This document shows, piece after piece, positions 1 through 7,988 of a DNA stretch of 64,000 bases. Each line of letters begins with the position of its first letter. Positions within the stretch are counted from its first letter, which is position 1. Made by a program: the position numbers and the translations under genes. The notes beneath the pieces are model-generated. The model had not been told where the DNA came from. It saw only the letters and a program-made list of their open reading frames with translations, and did no database searches. The stretch comes from an uncultured Oscillospiraceae bacterium (lineage in GTDB: Bacteria; Bacillota; Clostridia; Oscillospirales; Acutalibacteraceae), in NCBI GenBank assembly GCA_948471095.1, contig CAOKRG010000004.1, positions 20,991-84,990 of the forward strand, written 5' to 3'.

Positions 1-2
1 CC

Positions 3-488
3 ATTTGGAGCGCGGCCTGCTCTTCGGGGGAGGAGCCCTATAATGTGTCTATGTACATCATGGACTACCTGGGCTCCCGCGCCTCCCAGTGGGACACCCG
101 GCTGCTGGCCTCGGACATCTCCCTGGACGCGCTGGCCAAGGCCAAGCGGGGGGTGTACGAGCTGCCGGACAGCATCCCCCAAAACTGGAAGAGGAACTAT
201 TTTAGGCCCGCCGGGGGCAAAAACTTTGAGGTGGCCCCTCAGATTAAGAACAATGTGATCTTTAAGCAGTTCAACCTGATGGACCCCATCCAGTTCAAGC
301 GGAAGTTTGACGTGATCTTCTGCCGCAACGTGATGATCTACTTCGACCAGCCCACCAAGTCCGCCCTGGCCCGGCGCATGTACGACGCCACGGTGCCCGG
401 GGGGTACCTGATCATCAGCAAGGCGGAGAACCTGCCCCCCGACACGCCCTATGCCCGGGTGGCGGCCTCCATCTTCCAGAAAAGATAG
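3..488 (+). CDS. cheR: CheR chemotaxis methyltransferase (5' truncated by window edge)
   Basis: SAM-dependent methyltransferase that methylates glutamates of chemoreceptors. The reading frame is open to the first base. It begins inside SAM motif I (IWSAACSSGEEPYN), which CheR carries near one third of its length, so the N-terminal part lies outside the window. The later landmarks SDISLDAL (acidic residue after strand 2), DVIFCRNVMIYF and the GGYLIIS strand are typical of CheR. A GTG at 45 is internal and should not be taken as the start. cheB follows after 45 bases, as expected for the adaptation enzyme pair. Confidence 0.95.
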   Translation: MWSAACSSGEEPYNVSMYIMDYLGSRASQWDTRLLASDISLDALAKAKRGVYELPDSIPQNWKRNYFRPAGGKNFEVAPQIKNNVIFKQFNLMDPIQFKRKFDVIFCRNVMIYFDQPTKSALARRMYDATVPGGYLIISKAENLPPDTPYARVAASIFQKR

Positions 489-533
489 CGGGGCGTTGTA
501 CGGGATACTCAAGACGAGCAGGAGGAATGCAGA

Positions 534-1580
534 TTGCAGTTAAATAAAATAAAGGTCCTGGTGGTGGACGACTCCATCGTGGCCAGAAAGACCATTATGG
601 ACGGCCTGGCCAAATTCCCCCGCATCGAGGTCATCGGCTACGCCATCAACGCCATGGACGCGGAGCGGAAGGTCAAGTCTTTGAATCCGGACGTGATGAC
701 CTGCGACGTGCAGATGCCGGGCATGACGGGCATTGAGTTTTTGAAAAAGCTGCTGCCCGTGCACCCGCTGCCCGTGGTGCTGGTCTCCTCCCTAAACCTA
801 AAGGTGTTCGACGCCCTGCACGCGGGCGCGGTAGGCTTTGTGCGCAAGCCGGACGGGGTTCAGAGCCGGGAGGCCTTTGTGCAGTCTTTGGCCGAGGCGG
901 TGACGGAGGCGGCCAGCGCCAAGGTGCGCCGCCCCGCGGCGGTGAAAGCCCCGGAGGCGGAGGCCGCGCCCATGCTGCCCATTGGCGCGCTGGCCTTGAA
1001 GCAGCCCTACCTCATCGGCCTGGGGGCCTCCACCGGCGGCACCGAGGCCACCTTGGAGGTTATGAAGCGCCTGCCCGCCGACATCCCCCCCATGGTGATC
1101 GTGCAGCATATGCCGCCGGGATTTACCAAAATGTATGCCGAGCGGCTCAATAAGCTCTGCCGCATGGAGGTGCGGGAAGCCGCCAACGGGGATAAGCTGC
1201 AAAAGGGTCTGGCCCTGGTGGCGCCGGCGGACCTGCAGTGCCGGGTGAACCGGACCGCCTCCGGGGAATATTACGTGGCCTGCCAGCCCGGGGAGAAGGT
1301 CAGCGGCCACAGGCCCTCCGTGGACGCGCTGTTTCACTCCATGGCGGACAATGTGCGGTGCAAGATGATCGGCATTATTATGACCGGCATGGGCGCGGAC
1401 GGGGCCGAGGGGCTCCTGCGCATGCGCCAGCGGGGCGCTTACACCATCGGCCAGGACAAGGAATCCTGCGTGGTGTACGGCATGCCCGGGGTGGCCTTTG
1501 AAAAGGGCGCGGTGTGCGAGCAGGCCAGCTGCGAGCGGATCGCCAGCGTGCTGCTGCGGAGCCTGCAGGTGGGCCGGTAG
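534..1580 (+). CDS. cheB: CheB receptor methylesterase/deamidase response regulator
   Basis: CheB removes methyl groups from chemoreceptors when its receiver domain is phosphorylated by CheA. Receiver domain at about residues 6-125 has the acidic pair D12/D13 and phospho-acceptor D58 in TCDVQMPGMTG. The esterase domain (about 155-345) shows the triad S166 (GASTGG), H192 (VQHMPPGFT) and D289 (GMGADG). The start is TTG 534, eight bases after AGGAGG; the ATG at 527 sits too close to that site and runs into a stop. Length of 348 residues is normal. cheA and cheW are not in the window and are probably upstream of cheR. Confidence 0.96.
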   Translation: MQLNKIKVLVVDDSIVARKTIMDGLAKFPRIEVIGYAINAMDAERKVKSLNPDVMTCDVQMPGMTGIEFLKKLLPVHPLPVVLVSSLNLKVFDALHAGAVGFVRKPDGVQSREAFVQSLAEAVTEAASAKVRRPAAVKAPEAEAAPMLPIGALALKQPYLIGLGASTGGTEATLEVMKRLPADIPPMVIVQHMPPGFTKMYAERLNKLCRMEVREAANGDKLQKGLALVAPADLQCRVNRTASGEYYVACQPGEKVSGHRPSVDALFHSMADNVRCKMIGIIMTGMGADGAEGLLRMRQRGAYTIGQDKESCVVYGMPGVAFEKGAVCEQASCERIASVLLRSLQVGR

Positions 1581-1623
1581 AAAGCCGGTAGAAAGAAAAA
1601 TTAAATAGAAATGCAAATTATCG

Positions 1624-1658
1624 CGGATGGCCTCTTAATTTTTTCGAGAGGTCATCCG
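1624..1658 (+). terminator. Stem-loop after cheB, overlapping a promoter
   Basis: A 12-base-pair stem with one G-U pair (1624-1635 with 1647-1658) encloses a T-rich loop. No clear T run follows, so termination is uncertain. The loop supplies the -35-like bases of the promoter that precedes flgM, so the hairpin may be partly a by-product of the promoter. Confidence 0.4.
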
Positions 1659-1662
1659 ATAC
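1636..1662 (+). promoter_or_regulatory. Sigma-28 (FliA)-type promoter of flgM
   Basis: TAAT at 1636-1639, a 16-base gap, then CCGATAC at 1656-1662. This resembles the Gram-positive sigma-28/SigD consensus (TAAA, about 15 bases, CCGATAT). It lies 70 bases ahead of flgM, the anti-sigma-28 gene, which is commonly under sigma-28 control. One mismatch in each box. A perfect 8-base inverted repeat (1678-1685 with 1694-1701) lies in the predicted leader. Confidence 0.55.
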
Positions 1663-1732
1663 TTTATATAGTAAGTTCCATGCGGACGTCTGCCCGCATG
1701 GGTGATTAAGCGATAGAAAAGAGGGACGCGGA

Positions 1733-2044
1733 ATGATCACATCGCCCTATTCGATAAACCCGGTCAGCGGAACCGTGCGGGGGGTCAGCCAGATCCGGCC
1801 CCACGGGGCCCCGGCCAGCGCCCAGCCCAGCGGGGCGGGGGAGAAGTTCGACAAGGTGACTCTGAGCGCCCGTGAGGGGGAGGACCCCTATAAGCTGGAG
1901 CTGCAAGGCAGGCTCTCCCAGGAGGTGCGCACCGCCACCACCACGGGCGCCCTGGCCGCCCTGCGGGAGCAGGTGCAGAGCGGGGAGTACCAGATCAGCG
2001 CCGAGAGCATCGCGAAGAAGCTGCTGCTCTTGGGGGAGGTCTAA
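1733..2044 (+). CDS. flgM: FlgM anti-sigma-28 factor
   Basis: Small cytoplasmic protein that holds FliA (sigma-28) inactive until the hook is finished and FlgM is exported. At 103 residues the length fits. The C-terminal half (about residues 70-102) has the family pattern of short helices, ALREQVQSGEYQISAES followed by IAKKLL. The N-terminal half is Pro/Ala-rich and probably unstructured, as in known FlgM proteins. ATG start with a GAGGGA ribosome site. It heads the FlgM-FlgN-FlgK-FlgL group; its target FliA is encoded at 40974. Confidence 0.93.
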   Translation: MITSPYSINPVSGTVRGVSQIRPHGAPASAQPSGAGEKFDKVTLSAREGEDPYKLELQGRLSQEVRTATTTGALAALREQVQSGEYQISAESIAKKLLLLGEV

Positions 2045-2046
2045 GC

Positions 2047-2505
2047 TTGGAGCCGGTTTATCAGGAGTTCCTGGATTATTTGGAGGAGTTGGCCCAGCTG
2101 CTGGAGCGCATGCGGGAAACGGCCCGCGCGAAGACCGCGGCCGCCCGGGCGGGCGGCCTGGTGGAGCTGGACCAGTGCATGAAGCAGGAGCAGGCCTACA
2201 GCATGACTCTGCGGGGCATGGACCAAAAGAGGGAGAAGATGCTGGAGGCATTGGGGATTCCCGGCGAACCCCTGTCCCGGCTGGCGGAGCACTACCCCGA
2301 GGAGCTGCAGGCCGCGGCTTCCCGGGCGGCGGAAAGGGCCATGGACCGGTACGAGGAGTACGTCAGCGCCGCCAACGCCGCGCTGACCGCCATGGAGTGC
2401 GTGCTCCACGACATTGACCAGATGATGCCCGAGGGGGGACGAACCCAGGCGCAGGCCGGAGAAGCGGCCCCGCCACCCCGTATGCGCACGGATTTCCGGG
2501 CATAG
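2047..2505 (+). CDS. flgN: FlgN-type export chaperone
   Basis: FlgN chaperones bind the hook-filament junction proteins FlgK and FlgL in the cytoplasm and deliver them to the export gate. The 152-residue product is almost wholly helical and charged, with a Pro-rich tail, matching the family. It starts at TTG 2047, six bases after GGAGGT, and begins two bases after the flgM stop codon, suggesting translational coupling. Position between flgM and flgK is diagnostic. Sequence identity within the family is always low, so the call rests on size, helicity and context. Confidence 0.85.
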   Translation: MEPVYQEFLDYLEELAQLLERMRETARAKTAAARAGGLVELDQCMKQEQAYSMTLRGMDQKREKMLEALGIPGEPLSRLAEHYPEELQAAASRAAERAMDRYEEYVSAANAALTAMECVLHDIDQMMPEGGRTQAQAGEAAPPPRMRTDFRA

Positions 2506-2643
2506 CGGCAGGCGAAAGGGCTTTTACCACATGCTCCGGAACCGGCGGGTTGGCCGAAGGCCGGCCTCCCGGCGGCGCAAAGGCAGGATGCAGCGCAATT
2601 TTCGAGACGCGCCCCTCCCATGGACGGAGCGCGGGAAAGGCAG

Positions 2644-4590
2644 ATGATCGAACCCATGAGCACCATATCTACGTTCAGCGGCTTTACAATGGCCCGCCTG
2701 GGCATTATGGCCTCCCAGAAGGCCCTGGAAGTGACGGGCAACAACATTTCCAATATCAATACGCCTGGCTACACCCGCCAGAGGCTGGAGCAGAAGTCCC
2801 TTTATGTGGGGGGCGCGGACCGCTATGCCTCCCAGTTTGACGTGCGGGTGGGCAGCGGCGCCTTGACCACCGGGGTCTCCCAGCTGCGGGACCCCTATTT
2901 GGATATCCGCTACCGCAACGAGGTCTCCAACGTGTACTATTATGACGGCAAGCTGTCCGTTTTAGAGGACCTGGCCATGATTTTCGACGAGGTGGGCAAG
3001 GGCAACGAGGACAACGGCGTAATCGAGGCCGGCCTGAGCGACCTTTTGGAGCAGCTGCAGAACATGAACACCGAGCACGCCGGCACTGCGGAATTTGACG
3101 CGGCCGTGCGGGAGTCCGCCAAGTCCCTGGTGGGCTGGTTCAACGAATATGCCGGGCAGCTGGAAAAGCTGCAGGCCACCACGGAGAAGAACCTGCGGGA
3201 GAAGATCTCCCGGATGAACAACATCCTGCACGGCATCCGGGAGCTCAACGAGTCCATTAAGAAAGCGGAAATCGCCAACGGCGCCATGAGCGAGGCCGAG
3301 CGCAAGGAAGGGCTCATCGGCGAGCGGGGCAGCCAGGCTCTGGAGCTGCGGGACGAGCGGAACAAGCTCATCGACGAGCTGGCCCAGCTGGTGGACATCG
3401 ACGTAAAGTATTCCGACGAGCCCATTGGCTGCGGCATGTACGTGGAAAAGCTGACCATCACCCTTTCCGGCCGCACGGACGCGGTGCTGGTGGACGGGGT
3501 ATTCGGGGCGAACGTCTCCTTCCAGCAGGTGCCCAAGACGGATAAGGACGGCGACCTGGTGGATGAAGACGGGAATAAGCTTCCCGCGGGCGCGGACCCG
3601 GTTCTGATCGACGACCCGGCCTACAAGCTGCACATTTCCGCTTTGGAGGATGTGCGGGGCGAGATCATCGGGGCGGGCCGCAACGGCTCCACGCCGGTGG
3701 ACTTGAAGGAGCTGGATCTGAAGAGCGGCTCCATCCAGGCCCTGCGGGAGATGCTGACCCGCAACGGCGAGTTCTCCACCGAGGCGGAGGTCAACGGCGT
3801 TACCGTGGGTGGTGTAAACGATGGCAGCGGCGACCCCAAGGCCTCCACCAAGCGGGGCATTCCCTATTACCAGAAAGCCCTGGACGCCCTGGCCCGGCAG
3901 TTCGCCAAGGTCTTTAACGACGCCAATACCTTTGACCCGGCGAACCCGGACGAGAACTGGGTTTATGAGCAGCCGGTGACGGACCCGCCCGTGGTCCAGG
4001 ACAAATACAAAGACTACGTGGCCCAGTCCGGCCCCCTGTTCAGCAGCGTGGCGGACGGGGACGATCCCAACAACATCACCGCCGCGAATATCTGCATTTC
4101 CAATAAATGGGCCCACCGGGAGGTCAGCATCCTCCAGACGAAGAAAGAGTCGGAGATGAAGCAGCTGGACCCGGATGATCCCAACAGCCAGTGGGGCCCC
4201 TTGAGCTCCGCCAACAGCAACATCGCCCACCTGATCACCGCCATGCAGAGCGACTATGAGTACCGGGCGGACGATATGGCCGACCTGGTGGACGGCGTTC
4301 TCTATAAGCCGGGGGCCTATTATAAGGGCAGCTTCCACGGCATGCTCACCTATGTCAACGAGGTGCTGGCCGAGGATGGCAAGTCCACGGCGGAGAAGCT
4401 GGATAACTATAACGCGGCCGCCCAGGACCTGGCCGTGAGCCGGGACTCGGTTTCCGGCGTGGACCTCAACGACGAGGCCATGAACTTGATGCAGTATCAA
4501 AAGTCCTACTCGGCCGCTTGCCGCCTTATGACCACTCTGGACGAGCTGCTGGATAAATTGATCAACGGCACCGGCATTGCCGGGCGCTGA
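2644..4590 (+). CDS. flgK: FlgK hook-filament junction protein 1 (HAP1)
   Basis: Secreted axial protein joining hook to filament. The N-terminal rod motif is GNNISNINTPGYTRQR and the C-terminal coiled coil carries EAMNLMQYQKSYSAACRLM, both classical. At 648 residues it is longer than enterobacterial FlgK, through a variable central domain. Start chosen at ATG 2644 behind GGAAAGG; ATG 2656 is an alternative, and an upstream ATG at 2620 lacks a ribosome site. A 138-base gap from flgN contains nothing I recognise. Confidence 0.95.
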   Translation: MIEPMSTISTFSGFTMARLGIMASQKALEVTGNNISNINTPGYTRQRLEQKSLYVGGADRYASQFDVRVGSGALTTGVSQLRDPYLDIRYRNEVSNVYYYDGKLSVLEDLAMIFDEVGKGNEDNGVIEAGLSDLLEQLQNMNTEHAGTAEFDAAVRESAKSLVGWFNEYAGQLEKLQATTEKNLREKISRMNNILHGIRELNESIKKAEIANGAMSEAERKEGLIGERGSQALELRDERNKLIDELAQLVDIDVKYSDEPIGCGMYVEKLTITLSGRTDAVLVDGVFGANVSFQQVPKTDKDGDLVDEDGNKLPAGADPVLIDDPAYKLHISALEDVRGEIIGAGRNGSTPVDLKELDLKSGSIQALREMLTRNGEFSTEAEVNGVTVGGVNDGSGDPKASTKRGIPYYQKALDALARQFAKVFNDANTFDPANPDENWVYEQPVTDPPVVQDKYKDYVAQSGPLFSSVADGDDPNNITAANICISNKWAHREVSILQTKKESEMKQLDPDDPNSQWGPLSSANSNIAHLITAMQSDYEYRADDMADLVDGVLYKPGAYYKGSFHGMLTYVNEVLAEDGKSTAEKLDNYNAAAQDLAVSRDSVSGVDLNDEAMNLMQYQKSYSAACRLMTTLDELLDKLINGTGIAGR

Positions 4591-4655
4591 TATGGGGTAA
4601 TGGCACAATAAAGCAGATAGAACCATACTTTTATCATAGAAAGAAGTGAGGCAGC

Positions 4656-5735
4656 ATGGTAAGGCGCGTGACCACCAACGGCATGATGATGAGCTACAAG
4701 TCCAACCTGATGAGCTCCTATAAGAAGCTGGGGCAGATCAGCGAGAAGGTGACCACCCAGCGCAACTTCAACTCCTACGCCGAGAGCCCGGCCAAGGCCA
4801 GCCAGGCTTTCCAGCTCCGGCGGGAGCGCTGGAACACCGAGACCCAGATTACCAACAGCAAGTATGTGACCCACAAGTTCCAGCAGGCCTGGAAGTGCAT
4901 GGAGAACGTGTACCAGGACCTGGGCAACGGCAAGGTGAAATATTCGGACCTGTTGGCCCAGAACGGCACTTTGGGCGCAGGGCGTACCGCTTTGGGCGAT
5001 GTGATTTTGGGCGCGGCGGACTCGGCTGTGCAGACCCTGAACGCCAAGTTTGGCGAGAGGTTCATCTTCTCCGGCGCGGACGGCGACACGGTGCCTTTCA
5101 GCTGGGGCAAGGACGCCAACGGGGACCGGATTCTGCTCTACCGGGGCATGCCGGTGGACGAAGTTACCCCCGAGCTGGAGGCGACCTTGAAGGAGACCAC
5201 CTATGTGGACCTGGGCATGGGTATGGCCGAGGACAACAACGGCCAGCTGATCAGTTCCAGCGCCTTTAATACAGCCATCACCGGCCTGGACATCCTGGGC
5301 TATGGCAAGTCGGACTATACCTATACGGACAAGGCTGGCAACCAGAAGGTTGTGAAGGATGTGCCCAACAATCTGATTTCCGTGTTCAACGAGCTGGGCA
5401 GCATTTGGTCTAAGGCCGACCCGGACAGCGGCGCGCTGGCCGATCCGGTCAATGATCCCGCCCGTATCGAGGCCTTGGAGCACAAGCTCCAGGAGGGCCT
5501 CAACCAGCTGCACGAGCGCTACGTCTCCCTGGACACCCAGGCCGCCTTTGTCAAGACCAACCAGACCCGCCTTGAGGGCTTGGACGACACCTTGAACGAA
5601 CAGATAGTCGACATGGAGGACATTGACCCTGTCGATGCCATTACCACCTTGATGTGGGCCCAGTATTCTTATAACGCGGCCCTGCGCATCGGCACCAACC
5701 TGCTGTCCCAGTCGCTTATCGATTATATGAACTGA
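4656..5735 (+). CDS. flgL: FlgL hook-filament junction protein 3 (HAP3)
   Basis: Flagellin-like axial protein that links FlgK to the filament. It begins with the flagellin-family pattern (MVRRVTTNGMMMSY, LGQISEKVTTQRNFNSYAESPA) and ends with a C-terminal helix (YSYNAALRIGTNLLSQSLIDYM). 359 residues. It lies 65 bases after flgK. The leader has an AT-rich run and the ribosome site GAAGTGAGG. The flagellin gene itself is not in the window. Confidence 0.93.
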   Translation: MVRRVTTNGMMMSYKSNLMSSYKKLGQISEKVTTQRNFNSYAESPAKASQAFQLRRERWNTETQITNSKYVTHKFQQAWKCMENVYQDLGNGKVKYSDLLAQNGTLGAGRTALGDVILGAADSAVQTLNAKFGERFIFSGADGDTVPFSWGKDANGDRILLYRGMPVDEVTPELEATLKETTYVDLGMGMAEDNNGQLISSSAFNTAITGLDILGYGKSDYTYTDKAGNQKVVKDVPNNLISVFNELGSIWSKADPDSGALADPVNDPARIEALEHKLQEGLNQLHERYVSLDTQAAFVKTNQTRLEGLDDTLNEQIVDMEDIDPVDAITTLMWAQYSYNAALRIGTNLLSQSLIDYMN

Positions 5736-5760
5736 TTTTTCTGAAAGAGGGGGATTATCA

Positions 5761-6378
5761 TTGGGCCCGTTAATTGAGATCACTACGGTACCAATCGAGA
5801 TCGAAATGAAAACCACTCACGCGCAGCTCCTGTACTCCAGGGGCACCGCGGAGATGGAGATCTCCAGGGAGAAGGGCGGCCTGAATATTAAGAGCCGGCC
5901 CATCCAATTGAAGGTGGATTCCTTCCAGGCCAGAAGCACGGTGCGGCCCACCACCATGCAGAGCGTGGACCAGGCCGCCCAGCGGGGCAAGCAGGCCGCC
6001 TATTCGGCCACGGCCACCTATGCCCAGCGGGGCCAGATCGTCATGGACGGCCAGCTGGGGCAGGAGTTTATCAGCCAGTTTGCCAAAGAGACCCAGGACG
6101 CCCAAATGGGCCGGGACGTAAGTGACTTCGGCCTGGGATTCCTGCCGGAGGCTGGCATTAACCTGGACTGGGAGCCGGGGCAGATGCAGATCCGCTATGA
6201 GATGGATAAGATGAATTTCGATTGGAAGACCAGCGGCGTGGGCTTTGAGTTTACGCCGGGGGACATTGAGTTCACCATGACGCAGCGCCCGGAGGTTATC
6301 ATTAAGTACATTGGCGGCGCGGTTTATGTTCCGCCTTCGGCCGACCCCAACTACCAGCCGGTAGACGTTAAGGCCTAA
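5761..6378 (+). CDS. DUF6470 family protein (YviE-like)
   Basis: 205-residue protein of unknown biochemical role found between flgL and fliW in many Firmicutes (yviE in Bacillus subtilis). The N-terminus is amphipathic beta-rich and the C-terminus repeats hydrophobic-acidic strands around YEMDKMNFDWKTSGVGFEF. No signal peptide or membrane segment. TTG start at 5761 with a GAGGGGG ribosome site. The family call rests on gene order and overall pattern; I can offer no function beyond an association with flagellar assembly. Confidence 0.8.
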   Translation: MGPLIEITTVPIEIEMKTTHAQLLYSRGTAEMEISREKGGLNIKSRPIQLKVDSFQARSTVRPTTMQSVDQAAQRGKQAAYSATATYAQRGQIVMDGQLGQEFISQFAKETQDAQMGRDVSDFGLGFLPEAGINLDWEPGQMQIRYEMDKMNFDWKTSGVGFEFTPGDIEFTMTQRPEVIIKYIGGAVYVPPSADPNYQPVDVKA

Positions 6379-6395
6379 CGCCGGGAGGAGCCTTT

Positions 6396-6848
6396 TTGAA
6401 GCTTTTAACCAAGTATTTTGGAGAGATCGAGTACGATGGGGATGATGTGCTCCACTTTCCCAAGGGTCTTTTCGCTTTTGAAGATGAGCTGGAGTTTCTG
6501 CTGTTGCCCTTTTCTGGCAGCAACGGGACGCTGCTCTGCCTGCAAAGCCTAAAAACGCCTCAGCTGGCTTTTGTGGCCATGAACCCCTTCGCCCTGGATG
6601 GCGCTTACACCCCGGTGCTTCAGCCGGAAGAGCTGGAATATTTGGGGGTGAAAGAGAGCACGGAGCTATGCTATTATGTGCTCTGTGTGGTGAAAAATCC
6701 TGTAGCGGCCAGCACAGTAAACCTAAAATGCCCCGTGGTGGTGAACATTGACACCCGGCGCTGCATGCAGGTGATTCTGGACGGGGACGAGTACGGCATG
6801 CGCCACATGTTGTCGGAGTTTGAAGGAGAGGGGGCTAAACCTTGCTGA
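6396..6848 (+). CDS. fliW: FliW flagellar assembly factor, CsrA antagonist
   Basis: FliW binds flagellin and, when free, binds CsrA, lifting CsrA repression of flagellin translation. 150 residues with family landmarks FGEIEYDGDDVLHFPKGLFA, the FEDELEFLLLP strand and VVVNIDTRRCMQVIL. TTG start at 6396 after GGGAGGAG. The 3' end overlaps csrA by seven bases, the usual coupled arrangement of the two partners. Confidence 0.96.
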   Translation: MKLLTKYFGEIEYDGDDVLHFPKGLFAFEDELEFLLLPFSGSNGTLLCLQSLKTPQLAFVAMNPFALDGAYTPVLQPEELEYLGVKESTELCYYVLCVVKNPVAASTVNLKCPVVVNIDTRRCMQVILDGDEYGMRHMLSEFEGEGAKPC

Positions 6849-7102
6849 TCCTTCGCCGCCGTATGGGCCAGTCCTTCCTGATTGGGGAGGATGTGAAGAT
6901 CACAATCATTGCCACCAAAGATAAGGAAGTGCAAATTGCCATTGACGCCCCCAAGGAGGTGCCCGTGCTGCGCAGCGAACTGATTTACGCCATGAGCGCC
7001 AACCGGGACGCCGCTAACGAAGAAAGCCTGCCTCAGGAGTTGCTTGCGGCTTTCTCCATGCTGGCCAAGGACCTGCCCCACGGGGAGCCCAGCGGAAACT
7101 GA
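6842..7102 (+). CDS. csrA: CsrA carbon storage/flagellin translation regulator
   Basis: Dimeric RNA-binding protein that blocks ribosome sites with GGA motifs, in Firmicutes notably that of flagellin mRNA. The N-terminus MLILRRRMGQSFLIGEDVKI and the ITIIATKDKEVQIAIDAPKEV strands are canonical. At 86 residues it has a C-terminal extension compared with the 61-75 usual. TTG start inside the end of fliW. A strong terminator follows at 7105. Confidence 0.96.
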   Translation: MLILRRRMGQSFLIGEDVKITIIATKDKEVQIAIDAPKEVPVLRSELIYAMSANRDAANEESLPQELLAAFSMLAKDLPHGEPSGN

Positions 7103-7104
7103 CA

Positions 7105-7132
7105 AAAAGACGCGGATTGTTCCGCGTCTTTT
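7105..7132 (+). terminator. Rho-independent terminator after csrA
   Basis: Twelve-base stem (7105-7116 with 7121-7132) with a four-base TTGT loop; the right arm ends in TTTT. It closes the flgM-csrA transcription unit before the convergent comFB-type gene. Confidence 0.85.
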
Positions 7133-7143
7133 ATTGTTGGCAT

Positions 7144-7168
7144 AAAAAAGCCCCCGAAAACCGGGGGC
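7144..7168 (-). terminator. Rho-independent terminator of the parA-comFB unit
   Basis: On the minus strand a GCCCCCG/CGGGGGC stem is followed by six T residues (forward A run 7144-7149). It lies just beyond the comFB-type stop codon. Confidence 0.85.
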
Positions 7169-7177
7169 GGCAGGAGC

Positions 7178-7936
7178 TTAACCATCGGACTTGCGGGGCG
7201 CGCCCAAACGCATGGAGCCATCGCTGTTGGCGGCGTGCCGGGGGTGGGCGGAGACCTTCTGGCAGGCCCACATCAGCTGGGCGGTGACAGCGGCCTCATA
7301 GCGGCCTTCGTACACAGAAAGCATCGGGATGCCCTCGCTTTCGGGCACCACAATGTATTTGGCCGGAAGGCTGGAAAGGGTGAGGGCCACCACGTCCGTG
7401 CGGCAGCGCGGGCAGGTACACATGTGGAAGCGCTCCATGAGTTTGTCTACCCGGTCCTCTACCAGAGCCTGCATGACGTTTAGGTAGGTGACGCCCTCCG
7501 TCCGGTCATGCTTCTCAGGCCCTGGCTGGGGCTCCGGCTCCGCGGCGGGCTGGGGTTCCGGCTGGGGGGCCGGGGCCTCCGCCGGCGCGGGCTCAGGCTC
7601 CGGCTCGGGAGCGGGCGGGGCCTCTACAGGGGCCGGCTGGGGCTCCGGCGCGGGCTCTGCCACGGGGGGCTGGAAGGGCTGAAAGTCTTCCTCCGGAGCG
7701 GGCGGGGGGGCCTGGGCGGGCTCGGGACCCAGCTCGGCCAGCAGGTCCTCTTCCAGCGCGCTACGGATGGACTCGGCCACGGCCTCGTTTTCCGCGGCGG
7801 TGGGGGCCGGGGCTCCGGCGGACTGCGCATGGCTCTGGCGCTTGGCGGCGGACTCGTGGGAGTCGCCGGCCAGGAGGTTGAGCACATGGGCGGTTTTGTT
7901 GGATTTGGAATTTTTGTTGTTGGATTTGTTAGCCAT
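7178..7936 (-). CDS. ComFB-domain protein with long Pro/Glu/Ala linker
   Basis: 252 residues in three parts: a charged N-terminus (1-70), a Pro/Glu/Ala-rich linker (71-142) and a ComFB domain (about 148-232). The domain shows the family core MCTCPRCRTDVVALTLSSLP with C173, C175 and C178. ComFB was named from a Bacillus competence operon; cyanobacterial members have been reported to bind cyclic dinucleotides. It is downstream of a ParA-type gene with a 52-base gap, and both face against the flagellar genes. No membrane segment. Its role here is not known; see the findings for a positioning hypothesis. Confidence 0.82.
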   Translation of the reverse strand: MANKSNNKNSKSNKTAHVLNLLAGDSHESAAKRQSHAQSAGAPAPTAAENEAVAESIRSALEEDLLAELGPEPAQAPPPAPEEDFQPFQPPVAEPAPEPQPAPVEAPPAPEPEPEPAPAEAPAPQPEPQPAAEPEPQPGPEKHDRTEGVTYLNVMQALVEDRVDKLMERFHMCTCPRCRTDVVALTLSSLPAKYIVVPESEGIPMLSVYEGRYEAAVTAQLMWACQKVSAHPRHAANSDGSMRLGAPRKSDG

Positions 7937-7988
7937 ACATTGACCACGATCCTTTCATAAAATATGGAACCGGCAGGCGCCGCCCAGG

